A DNA stretch of 22,145 nucleotides, taken from assembly GCA_934464705.1 (NCBI GenBank), contig CAKSKB010000028.1, positions 1 to 22,145 of the forward strand, given 5' to 3'. This DNA comes from an uncultured Clostridia bacterium. GTDB taxonomy: Bacteria > Bacillota > Clostridia > HGM11514. The position numbers and the translations under genes are program-made. This document shows, one piece after another, positions 1 through 8,399 of the stretch (within the stretch, counting starts at the first letter, position 1; every line of letters starts with the position of its first letter). The notes beneath the pieces were generated by a model. It was not told the origin of the DNA. It ran no database searches and saw only the letters and a list, made by a program, of their open reading frames with translations.

Positions 1-3000
1 TCATTGCGGAGAGCGCCTGCTCGATTGTGAGCGCCTGTCTGTCCGCCGAAAGCTGAGTTGTAAAGCTGTCGGAAACCATAGCTTTACCGTCTGCAATTGC
101 AGCCTCAAGTGCTGCTTTCTTGTCAGCCGGGTACTGACCGTAACCGCTGCCTACCTCAGCTTTTGCAAGGAAGCCTTCCGCCTCCGCAATTGCTGCGTTA
201 AGCTTTGTGAGGTCTACATCTGCGGGTGAAATTACAACCTTAGCTGCGCCGTAGTTCGAGAACGCAAGGTAGCCGTCGGTTCCCATAAGTTTGGAGTTTG
301 CAAATGTGTGTTCATATGTCAGCTTGCCGTCAACATAGAGAATATATTTAACTCCGCCGTTGCCGTCATAAGCACCTACCGCAACTTCATAATCCTTATT
401 GTATTCTGTAAACGCATTGTTGGGAATCGTAAGCATCGTCTGTGTATGTTCCCACTGCTGCGCTTCATACTGATGATTATGGAACCAAAGCAGGCAGCCT
501 TTATTATCGCCGTCCCAGATATTTCCGCTGAGGAAATCGGTTCTGAAATAGAATGCGCTGTTAAGGTCATCTCTTTCCAAAAGCTTTGCGTCTTCCTCAT
601 CACATTCAAACCTGATTTTGAATGTAAAAATCTTATTAAGGTATTTCGAACCCGTATAGGTCTGCATATCACCCTTTGAAAGAATGAGCGTACCGTTCTT
701 AAATTCTGCCGTACTTCCGCCGGTTGTGTTCCAGTTTTCGGTATCCGCAAGAATATTCCTGATATTAAGATATTCAAGTGTTGAAACAACCGAAAGCTTA
801 AATGTTTTGATTGCGTCGGAAAGTTTTTTAGCCGCATTGTTGACCTGATACTGGTAAGCCCCTCCGTCAGCAAAAACATCGGCTGCTTCGTTGAACACTG
901 CTTTGAGCGCATCAACAGCATCCTGAGGATACATACCGTCTTCCGTGCCGATAACTGCGGTCTTTATCAGGTTGTCCGCTTCTTCAAGAACATCGGAAAG
1001 CTCAGACTTATCCACATTTTCGGTACTTGCCGAGATGAGAAGCGGTGCGGACTCGATTGTTGCTCCGTATCTGTTATTCTCATCAACGGGAGTTACGCTG
1101 TATTTTACATACTTTCCTGCAAGAGCCTCGGAAACAAGCATTTCTCTGTCGCCCTTGCCGAGAATCCTTGTATATTTTCCGTCAGCCTTTTCAGCTTCGT
1201 ACCATACAAATGTCGAGTGACCCTCACTGTCGCCGTCGGGATCTGCAAATGTATAGGAAGCCTTAAGTGTACCGCCGATTGCCGGGTTACCGATAAGCTT
1301 AGCCTCAGTTGCGGTCGGTCTTGAACCGTTTGTAGGGTCGATTACGCTGATTTTGCTTGTATCGATGTTTTCAAATCCCGGAATAGTTTTCTGAACTTCC
1401 GCAAGACCTTCAGCGGTAAGTTTGAAGTCTGTTCCGTAATTTACAAACATTGAATTTCCGTTTGAAAGCACATCGCTCGCAAGTTTAAGGTTAGTTCCGA
1501 CAACAGTGCTGTTTGACGGTGTGTACCCGTTTTCGTTTGCAATTTTAACCATAAGGTTCTTATCGAAGACATTGGTTGCTCCGGGAGTGAAGGGGGTTAT
1601 ATAATCAACAACGCCCTGCGCGTCACCCTGTGCTGCAAGTTCAACGAGTTTTTCGCGTCTTTCCTTATTAAATATATTGAAATAATTTTCCCAGATTGTG
1701 CCTTTGTAGTGTTCTTTCCAAGCGGCATTTTCAACGAACGGTTCCATAAATGCGGACCAGTTGAGACCGCCGTTTGAAACAGCGAGCTTGCCGTTTGTGT
1801 TTGTAAGATTTATTCCGTAGTTATATGTAACAAACCTACCCTGCTTGCTGCCGGTGAGAACGCCGTTCCAAGGCTGGAAGTAAGCAGATGACGGGTTATC
1901 AACAAACACATTATTTTCAAGCTTGAAGAACGAACCGCCGTGAGTTTTGAAGGGATACGAGCTTGTTGAGCCGCCCCTGTCTGCGGTCAGAGTTCCTCTG
2001 TAGAAGATGTTGCCCGTAACAACAGCACCGTAACCGCCGTCATCGCAGAATACCGACTGGTTCCAGCCGCCGTTATAGATGTTGCCGTTATCATGGAAGA
2101 AGTTATTCTTAATCGTGATACCGAGCATTGCCGGGTTTCTGCCCCAGTAAATGGCGCCCATATCACCGTGCTCTGTTACTGCGTCGTGGATTTCGTTGCC
2201 TTCGATAAGAACATCACTTACCTGACCGGAGGTTCCGAGACCCAAAATCTGGTGCGGGTTGTTATAAAGAAGGTTATTCTTTATTGTTACGCCGAAGGCG
2301 TTCTGCACCTGGATCGATGTTGCATACGATCTTCTGTAAATTGCATTGTCATGGAAAACGGAATTTACAATCTCGTTTCCGGAGGAAATGCAGTTTTCTC
2401 TGTCGCCGCCGGCAATCGTGATACCGCCGTAGCCTGTATCATAGATATGACAGCTGTCGATTTTAATGTTTGTACCTGCAAAGTTACCTGCCATATCCGA
2501 AGAATGTGCCATTACGCAGTTTTCAAATTTTACATTATCTGCATTTATAACGCTTGCAAGCATGCCTCTTGTATACTTAAATTCAAGACCTTCAAAGCGG
2601 AGATTGCTTGCGCCGCTTACGCTAATCATGGTCTTGTCAAAGCTTGAAACCTCAATATCCGCGCCTTCAATATCGGTTGCGGGATAGAAGTAAATCACCT
2701 TGTTATCCCTGTCGAGGAAGCTTTCACCGGGCATATCGATTTCTTCAAGAATATTAAAGAAGAAGAAATTATATGTGTTCTGCGGATTGTTCTGCATAGC
2801 CTGTTTGAGCGTAAAATGTCTGTTTTCGGCATCTAACGCCTTTATCTGGAATATGTTTGAATACCAGTGGTATGCATCCTGTGCCGAAACGAGAGCGTCA
2901 TCAGAGATAGCCTGAGAAAGCCATTTCTTTGTTCTGCCTTCCGCATCCGGATAACCGAGAGACGCCGTATTCTTATCGCCCGTTACATTTTCGTATTTGA

Positions 3001-6000
3001 GCATTGCGGTGTCTGTTTCATCATTGGGCCACCTTGCCATTTTAAGTCTGTCATTGTTGACATAAACATTAACGGGGAGCCATCCTTTTGCCTGGTTCTC
3101 TCCTCCGGGAGTTGTATATCCGGGGAAAGTTACGCTGTAATCGGAAAGATCGATTTTGTAAAGCTTGGTCTTAGCCTGTTCATCGATAATTCTGTCAAGA
3201 ATCTTGTTGCCGTACTTATCCAAATCGGAGTCGGTAACCTTAGAGATTTTGTTTGCCGCAATCTTTTCCGAACCGACAAACTCAACCTTTTCGTTGTTAT
3301 AAGCCTTATAAACGATTGTGGTATTTGCCGTGCCCGAATCAGCCGCTGTAAATGATACGGTTTCGCTCATCGGGTATCTTCCGCCCTTAATGTAAACCGT
3401 CACTTCGCCGCTCGGGAGCGAACCTTTTTCCTTAAACGCCTTTACGGCTTCCTTCGCTGCTTTAAGTGTTGCGAACGGTGCGGCTTCGCTGCCGTCGTTT
3501 GTATCTTTACCATTCGTTGCAACATAGAATGCAACCTCGCCTACATAGAAACCGTCTGTTGTAACATCTCTCCAGGTTTCGCCGTTTGCGTTCTTTGCGG
3601 AAACAACCGCACGGATTGATTTTCCGTTATCGCCTGTCTTAATTGTATAGGTTTTGGAGGAAGCGCCTTCAATGTCTGTCCATGTTTCGCCGTCAAGAAC
3701 CTGCCATTTGTACGTGGAAGCGTCTGCAACAGTCGAAACATAATCATACTTAACTTCTGCAGTTGCGCCGACCTTTCCTTCGCCTTCAATCCTTGCATTC
3801 TTAATGAAAGGAGTTGTGGGGGAAACTGTATCAACCGCAATATCCAGAGAAGCCTGCTTAATATCCTTTCCGGGAATTGTGAATGTTGTTTCCTTCAATC
3901 CTTCAAAAGGAATATCCTTGCCGTCAAACTTAACGCTTGCGATGCTGTCGTTTTCACCGCCGGCCGCTTTTACCGTTACAGTCATTCCGTAGTAGTCGTT
4001 AGCTGTAACCTTACCGGACGATGTAAGATTCGTCTTTTCGCCGGTATATGTATTTGTTACGATTTCGACATCTGCGCTGCCTGTGATATTTACAGGAATT
4101 TCTTCAAAGTAAGCGTCAGCGTTAAATTCGATATCGTCAACCGCAATTATGTGACCGATGCTGTCAAGCGCTGCCTGGAATGCAGCTGTTCTCTTTGCGG
4201 ATTTGAGCGCTGAGCAGTCTTCCGCAAGCGACCATTCTTTGCAGAGGTCAGCCTTTGTTTTGCCTGCTGCAAGGCCGGCTTCATCTCCGTAAAGGTCAGC
4301 TTCTGTTATGGTGAACTTGGAACCGGAATTTTTAATACCTTTACCGGAATATGCCTTGTTGTCAACAAGAAGCTTTTCAACCATATCGCCGTAGTTCCAC
4401 TTGATAAACAGACCGCTTACCGTAGCGGATTCCATGCTGTCTGCCGAAGCTTCGTCATTACCGTCCCATACGCGGTAGGAAATGCCGGTGTAACCCTTGG
4501 CTGTCCAGCCGGTTGCTTCGTCATAGCTGCTCACGGCTTTCAGGGTATTATCGGACTTTCCTGTTGCTTGGCCGCCATACCACTGAGAAATCTTCTGCGG
4601 CTTTCCGCCGGAATATCCGAGAAGATATCCGCCCGTCATACCGTTTATTGCAAGAAGGTCAAGGTTAACCCCACCCTTTTTGCCGTTTCTTATAAGGGAA
4701 GCCTTCATTGTGTAATCATAGGATTTTCCGTTAAGATAATTGATTTTCACTCCGTTATCGCAGCGGAAAGAAAACAGTTCTTTTGCGGTGTTTCCTGTTG
4801 CTTCCGAAATCTTTTCAGCATCAAAATCAGAAATTGCAAAATATTTGTTGCCGTTATCTTCCTTAATTGAAGATGTTGCAAATTTGTTGTAACTCCAGCC
4901 GAAATCGCCGGATTCAAAATCTGCCTTGTAAACCGAAACCTTACCTTTTCTGCCGGTAGGAATCGATGAAGCATCAAGTTCTATTTCGAGTGTGCCGTTT
5001 TTGGTAACTTTGTCGGCAGCTATTTTAATTTCAAAGCTTTCGCCGTTGTTTACCGCATCAACAGCCTCACCGTTATACTTCGCAGATTTGATTCCCGCGC
5101 CGTTTGCTTTTACGGTATAAGTTGTTCCGAAATAATTGTTTACGGTAACCGTTTCGCCGTTTTTAACCGCTGCCGTTTCATTTGTTGCCGGGTTTGTAAG
5201 CGCTGTAATGTCCGCTTCTGCGCCGGTCACGGTTACGGTATCGGTATAATAAACCGTATCGGTTACCCACTTATAGTCGTCAATACAATACTTAATCGGA
5301 TTTTCGTCAAGATACTGCTGGAATCTTGCCAGCTTAACCTCTTTTGTATCGCCTATTTCGGTACAGTCGTCTTTAAGCGAATACTGCGTTCCGCCAATCT
5401 CAAATGTATATTCTGCCGCAGTGTTTCCGAGACCTGTCCCTGCATATGTTTTTGTTTCAGCCATTGCTCTGGCGTAAGATTTGCCGATATCGGTTCGTAC
5501 ATATCCGTCCGTAAGAATCGAGCCGCCCTCTGCAATCGTCAGCGGAGTAGCTGTTTTATAAGCCTTCCAGCCGGGCTTGCCTTCAGCGTCGCCCGCGAGC
5601 TTTGTATCGGGCCACTGCTGCGAACCGTCAACCCTCGGGATAGTCTGTCCGAATGTCGGGGTTGAACCGTCGCCGGTTTTAGCGTTGAAGGTAAGATAAT
5701 ACTTTGACCCTTCCTTCAGCGAAATTCCGCCGGTATAATTGGCATTGAACGAATAGCTAAGAATTTCAATACCGATTCTGTTTGATGGCTTTGAACCATA
5801 GTTTAGTGTAATAATCTGCTCTGCCGTAAGTCCAGGTGTAACTGCAAGATACTTATTGCCGTCTTCTTCTTCGACATCTGTCTTTGCAGCTCCCTGAGGA
5901 CCGAATGTTCCTATGCCGTTTTCGAAATTGTTTTCCCAAACGGTAATCTGTCCTGCCTGCCCCTCATCGGCGGAAACCGATACAAGGCTTATCCCCGTAA

Positions 6001-6055
6001 GACAGGTCACAGCCATAAGCAAAGCAAGTGTGAGTGATAGTACTCTCCTCATCAT
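1..6055 (-). CDS. Giant secreted multidomain beta-helix protein, GH141-like (partial, C-terminus beyond left edge)
   Basis: The frame is open from the start codon to the window edge (2018 codons), and I checked its phase at several points. The N-terminus is a signal peptide (MMRRVLSL..., small residues VSVSA before D32). Next come two related modules (about residues 37-375 and 376-745), an Ig-like domain (about 750-825), and a right-handed beta-helix region that opens with FYVATNGKDTNDGS at about 843. That region contains GGRYPMSETVSFTAADSG and ARWPND and runs to about 1560. After it come a second Ig-like domain (about 1580-1680), a FIVAR repeat (about 1685-1760), a LamG-like domain (about 1765-1945) and a second FIVAR repeat at the edge. 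The beta-helix opening resembles GH141 glycosidases, a family with xylanase and fucosidase members. I assign that family from motif memory, so the substrate is unknown. AGAGG lies 4 nt before ATG 6055 and 7 nt before ATG 6052, so 6052 may be the real start. Any wall anchor or dockerin would lie outside the window. Confidence 0.88.
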   Translation of the reverse strand, partial: MMRRVLSLTLALLMAVTCLTGISLVSVSADEGQAGQITVWENNFENGIGTFGPQGAAKTDVEEEDGNKYLAVTPGLTAEQIITLNYGSKPSNRIGIEILSYSFNANYTGGISLKEGSKYYLTFNAKTGDGSTPTFGQTIPRVDGSQQWPDTKLAGDAEGKPGWKAYKTATPLTIAEGGSILTDGYVRTDIGKSYARAMAETKTYAGTGLGNTAAEYTFEIGGTQYSLKDDCTEIGDTKEVKLARFQQYLDENPIKYCIDDYKWVTDTVYYTDTVTVTGAEADITALTNPATNETAAVKNGETVTVNNYFGTTYTVKANGAGIKSAKYNGEAVDAVNNGESFEIKIAADKVTKNGTLEIELDASSIPTGRKGKVSVYKADFESGDFGWSYNKFATSSIKEDNGNKYFAISDFDAEKISEATGNTAKELFSFRCDNGVKINYLNGKSYDYTMKASLIRNGKKGGVNLDLLAINGMTGGYLLGYSGGKPQKISQWYGGQATGKSDNTLKAVSSYDEATGWTAKGYTGISYRVWDGNDEASADSMESATVSGLFIKWNYGDMVEKLLVDNKAYSGKGIKNSGSKFTITEADLYGDEAGLAAGKTKADLCKEWSLAEDCSALKSAKRTAAFQAALDSIGHIIAVDDIEFNADAYFEEIPVNITGSADVEIVTNTYTGEKTNLTSSGKVTANDYYGMTVTVKAAGGENDSIASVKFDGKDIPFEGLKETTFTIPGKDIKQASLDIAVDTVSPTTPFIKNARIEGEGKVGATAEVKYDYVSTVADASTYKWQVLDGETWTDIEGASSKTYTIKTGDNGKSIRAVVSAKNANGETWRDVTTDGFYVGEVAFYVATNGKDTNDGSEAAPFATLKAAKEAVKAFKEKGSLPSGEVTVYIKGGRYPMSETVSFTAADSGTANTTIVYKAYNNEKVEFVGSEKIAANKISKVTDSDLDKYGNKILDRIIDEQAKTKLYKIDLSDYSVTFPGYTTPGGENQAKGWLPVNVYVNNDRLKMARWPNDETDTAMLKYENVTGDKNTASLGYPDAEGRTKKWLSQAISDDALVSAQDAYHWYSNIFQIKALDAENRHFTLKQAMQNNPQNTYNFFFFNILEEIDMPGESFLDRDNKVIYFYPATDIEGADIEVSSFDKTMISVSGASNLRFEGLEFKYTRGMLASVINADNVKFENCVMAHSSDMAGNFAGTNIKIDSCHIYDTGYGGITIAGGDRENCISSGNEIVNSVFHDNAIYRRSYATSIQVQNAFGVTIKNNLLYNNPHQILGLGTSGQVSDVLIEGNEIHDAVTEHGDMGAIYWGRNPAMLGITIKNNFFHDNGNIYNGGWNQSVFCDDGGYGAVVTGNIFYRGTLTADRGGSTSSYPFKTHGGSFFKLENNVFVDNPSSAYFQPWNGVLTGSKQGRFVTYNYGINLTNTNGKLAVSNGGLNWSAFMEPFVENAAWKEHYKGTIWENYFNIFNKERREKLVELAAQGDAQGVVDYITPFTPGATNVFDKNLMVKIANENGYTPSNSTVVGTNLKLASDVLSNGNSMFVNYGTDFKLTAEGLAEVQKTIPGFENIDTSKISVIDPTNGSRPTATEAKLIGNPAIGGTLKASYTFADPDGDSEGHSTFVWYEAEKADGKYTRILGKGDREMLVSEALAGKYVKYSVTPVDENNRYGATIESAPLLISASTENVDKSELSDVLEEADNLIKTAVIGTEDGMYPQDAVDALKAVFNEAADVFADGGAYQYQVNNAAKKLSDAIKTFKLSVVSTLEYLNIRNILADTENWNTTGGSTAEFKNGTLILSKGDMQTYTGSKYLNKIFTFKIRFECDEEDAKLLERDDLNSAFYFRTDFLSGNIWDGDNKGCLLWFHNHQYEAQQWEHTQTMLTIPNNAFTEYNKDYEVAVGAYDGNGGVKYILYVDGKLTYEHTFANSKLMGTDGYLAFSNYGAAKVVISPADVDLTKLNAAIAEAEGFLAKAEVGSGYGQYPADKKAALEAAIADGKAMVSDSFTTQLSADRQALTIEQALSAM

Positions 6056-6350
6056 TCTACCTCTTTCCTCTAATAATTTTTTTATACAACATCTCCGCTT
6101 TTGCGGAAATGAATGTACCGTATTGAAAGCACAATTTTACCGTTATTTTCCATAAAAACGGCTCGTCATTCTGCACAAAAAAATTACATTATTTTGTACA
6201 ACTTGCACATTTGCCCAAAAATTGTTTTTGCCGCATACATAATTAAGAAATCACATATACGGCAAAATCAAAACAATAAAGAGAACTGTGCTGCGTATCG
6301 GTGTGGGCAAAAAGATTAATAACATAATCTTACGCCGATGCATCAGCTAC
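6056..6350 (-). promoter_or_regulatory. Long structured 5' leader of the giant surface-protein gene
   Basis: This is the gene-free stretch between the predicted transcription start (about 6350) and the start codon. On the transcribed strand three stem-loops can be drawn by eye. The first is an imperfect long hairpin at 6290-6347, with outer GCUG/CAGC, middle AUCGG/CCGAU and inner AAGAUUA/UAAUCUU stems. The second is at 6230-6263, an 11-bp stem GCCGUAUAUGU / AUGUAUGCGGC with G-U pairs and a 12-nt loop. The third is at 6090-6111, a 9-bp stem CAUUUCCGC / GCGGAGAUG with an AAAA loop, about 20 nt before the ribosome binding site. I recognise no known riboswitch class. No reading frame with a ribosome binding site was seen. 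Confidence 0.5.
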
Positions 6351-6356
6351 GATTAC

Positions 6357-6385
6357 ATTATAGCAATATAAACCGATATTGTCAA
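6357..6385 (-). promoter_or_regulatory. Consensus sigma-A promoter for the giant surface-protein gene
   Basis: On the minus strand TTGACA (6380-6385) and TATAAT (6357-6362) are both perfect and are separated by exactly 17 bp. Transcription would start near 6350 and run leftward through the leader. A promoter this strong usually implies either high expression or tight downstream control. Confidence 0.85.
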
Positions 6386-6391
6386 CACTTT

Positions 6392-6408
6392 TTCACAGTT
6401 GTTGTGAA
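6392..6408. promoter_or_regulatory. Inverted repeat just upstream of the -35 box, possible operator
   Basis: TTCACA-GTTGT-TGTGAA is a perfect 6-bp inverted repeat with a 5-bp spacer. It ends 6 bp upstream of the -35 box of the giant-gene promoter, a position suited to an activator or repressor. The binding protein is unknown. Confidence 0.35.
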
Positions 6409-6459
6409 TAAATACTAAAAAACACATCTTTTAATATCAAAAAATACATTTTTTAAGTA

Positions 6460-6500
6460 AAAATAAGGATATTGCGTCAATGACGCAATATCCTTATTTT
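6460..6500 (-). terminator. Intrinsic terminator at the end of rho
   Basis: A perfect 20-bp inverted repeat (arms 6460-6479 and 6481-6500, core GGATATTGCGTCA) is followed on the minus strand by a T-rich stretch. It overlaps the last two bases of the rho stop codon and closes the eight-gene operon before the giant-gene promoter. Confidence 0.88.
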
Positions 6501-7854
6501 ATCTGTTATCCTGAGATTGAAGCTGTTTGACAACCATGGCTTCAAACTCGGCATTGTCAGCGGTTGAAATCAGCCCGGAAATTATCCTTTCGGTAACATC
6601 TGCCGGCTGAAGGCTTGAAAATGCCTTTCTTATACTCCAGACCGCTTCAAGCTCGGCTCGGTTCATGATGAGTTCCTCACGCCTCGTGCCCGATTTATAA
6701 ATATCGATTGCCGGGAATATGCGTTTTTCGGACATTTTCCTGTCAAGATGAACCTCCATATTGCCGGTACCTTTAAATTCCTCAAAAATAACATCGTCCA
6801 TGCGGCTGCCGGTATCGATAAGCGCAGTTGCAAGAATTGTCAGACTGCCCCCCTTCTCGATATTCCTTGCCGCACCGAAAAACCTTTTCGGTTTATGAAG
6901 CGCCGCCGGGTCAAGCCCTCCGGAAAGGGTTCTGCCGCTTGAAGGAACGGTAAGGTTGTAAGCCCTTGCAAGCCTTGTTATACTGTCAAGCAAAATCACA
7001 ACATCTTTATTGTGTTCGACAAGCCTCTGCGCGCGTTCAAGAACCATTTCCGCAACCTTTATATGGTGCTCGGGAAGTTCATCAAAGGTGGAATAAATAA
7101 CCTCCGCCTTTGTGCTTCTGATAATATCGGTTACTTCCTCGGGGCGTTCGTCAATCAGCAAGATTATCAGCTTGCACTCGGGGTGATTGGTGCTTATGCT
7201 GTTCGCAATCTCCTTAAGAACGGTCGTTTTGCCCGCTTTCGGAGGCGAAACAATCATGCCCCTCTGCCCTTTCCCGACAGGCGCAATAAGGTCAATCAGC
7301 CGCATTGCAAAGCCGTGGCGGTTTGTTTCAAGGCGCAGGCGTTCATTGGGGTAAATCGGTGTCAGATTTTCAAAATGAACCCTTCTTATAGCCGTATCGG
7401 GGCTGCACCCGTTAACCATTTTTACATAAATCAGAGCGGCAAAGCGCTCACCCTCGCGCTTGGGTCTTGTAATACCGTCAATATAGTCTCCGGTGCGCAG
7501 GCGGAAACGCCTTATCTGCGAAGGTGCAACATACACATCATCGGCACCGCTCAGATAGTTTTCACAGCGGACAAAGCCGAAGCCGTCCTCCATAACCTCC
7601 AGAACTCCGCTTACCGTCCCGGTTTCTCCCCGTTCAGACTGTGCATCGTCCTTTTTTTCACTCAAAGCCTTTTCGACTCTTTTTTCTTCTATTTCAAGTT
7701 CCTTTTCTTCTTCCGCCTTTTCCTCCGGCGAAACTCTTATTATTTCGTTTATAAGTTCCGCCTTCTTGAATGCGGAAATTTTCTTTATACCCAGTTCTTT
7801 CGCTGTTTTTTTCAATTCATCAAGAGATTTGGATTTCAATTCGTCAAGCAGCAT
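6499..7854 (-). CDS. rho: Transcription termination factor Rho
   Basis: This encodes the hexameric RNA-dependent ATPase that ends transcription at unstructured RNA sites. All family parts are present. A Rho N-terminal helix domain (about residues 1-45, KSLDELKKTAKELGIKK) is followed by a charged Glu/Lys linker (about 46-78). The cold-shock-like RNA-binding domain (about 79-150, GVLEVMEDGFGFVR) and the ATPase core come next. The core has the P-loop PPKAGKTT, the Walker B strand VVILLDSITRLARAYN, the arginine-finger region FFGAARNIEKGGS and the C-terminal DRKMSEKRIFPAIDI. At 451 residues it is slightly longer than E. coli Rho (419) because of the linker. ATG 7854 has GAGG 6 nt upstream, inside the end of the upstream cvpA-like gene, so the two are coupled. 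A strong intrinsic terminator follows. Confidence 0.98.
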   Translation of the reverse strand: MLLDELKSKSLDELKKTAKELGIKKISAFKKAELINEIIRVSPEEKAEEEKELEIEEKRVEKALSEKKDDAQSERGETGTVSGVLEVMEDGFGFVRCENYLSGADDVYVAPSQIRRFRLRTGDYIDGITRPKREGERFAALIYVKMVNGCSPDTAIRRVHFENLTPIYPNERLRLETNRHGFAMRLIDLIAPVGKGQRGMIVSPPKAGKTTVLKEIANSISTNHPECKLIILLIDERPEEVTDIIRSTKAEVIYSTFDELPEHHIKVAEMVLERAQRLVEHNKDVVILLDSITRLARAYNLTVPSSGRTLSGGLDPAALHKPKRFFGAARNIEKGGSLTILATALIDTGSRMDDVIFEEFKGTGNMEVHLDRKMSEKRIFPAIDIYKSGTRREELIMNRAELEAVWSIRKAFSSLQPADVTERIISGLISTADNAEFEAMVVKQLQSQDNR

Positions 7855-7862
7855 TTCACACC

Positions 7863-8396
7863 TCAGATTAACTTTAATAAAATATTGTTTTCGTACAATT
7901 GTTTAACAAACCGTGATTTTTCTATAACATCTGTTGCGGCGGACACATCGCAGGTATGCCTCACGGAATATATAACCGCCAAAACCGCAAGCGTCAGCGC
8001 AACGGCCTTTGCCGCACCGAAAATTCCGCCGAGCGAGGAGTTCAGAAATGACGGAACCGCCAAATCCATAAGCCCTACCGAAAACCTGTAAAGAATCCTG
8101 ACGCCGATATAAATAACAACCGCAATTACCGCATTGACCGCATACCCGGCAACACCGGATTTTTCAAGCCCTGCATATGTATCACCCGGAACATAAGTTT
8201 TCAAAAGGCCGGCGACATACTCCACCGCACCGGTTTTACTGACATAATTATAGATAACAACCGTCAGCGCACCGCAAATCAGAACGGAAAACATACCCAG
8301 CACGGACTTTACGAACCCGACCCTTCTTCCGCTAAGCACAAAAACCAGCACAAGCACCGCAAAAATAATATCCGCAAGCACATTATCACCAACCAA
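7863..8396 (-). CDS. CvpA-family membrane protein
   Basis: This is a small, very hydrophobic protein (177 residues) with about four predicted membrane helices. It has the family's N-terminal pattern of a helix followed by GRRVGFVKSVLG, a Gly-Arg-rich turn like the GYRKG motif of CvpA/colicin V production proteins. The cellular role of Firmicute CvpA homologues is poorly defined. The start is uncertain. TTG 8396 gives the longest form but has no clear ribosome binding site. GTG 8381 is preceded by GGTGAT at good spacing and would give 172 residues. The gene lies 3 bp after the DUF5711-like gene and 8 bp before rho, so it is cotranscribed with both. Confidence 0.82.
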   Translation of the reverse strand: MVGDNVLADIIFAVLVLVFVLSGRRVGFVKSVLGMFSVLICGALTVVIYNYVSKTGAVEYVAGLLKTYVPGDTYAGLEKSGVAGYAVNAVIAVVIYIGVRILYRFSVGLMDLAVPSFLNSSLGGIFGAAKAVALTLAVLAVIYSVRHTCDVSAATDVIEKSRFVKQLYENNILLKLI

Positions 8397-8399
8397 TCA

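Noticed and set aside
376..921. A 181-codon minus-strand frame inside the giant gene
   Set aside because: It is in a different phase from the giant frame, which is open throughout and carries recognisable domains.
6090..6111. Hairpin before the giant-gene ribosome binding site as an intrinsic terminator
   Set aside because: The following sequence on the transcribed strand is UGUUGUAUAAAAAAAUU, not a U run.
6056..6350. Known riboswitch (cyclic di-GMP, cobalamin, SAM, preQ1)
   Set aside because: None of the conserved core sequences that I know for these classes is present.
7012..8091. A long (359-codon) open frame on the plus strand opposite rho and cvpA
   Set aside because: It lies antisense to two clearly real genes, has no ribosome binding site and no family resemblance; it is a by-product of their codon use.
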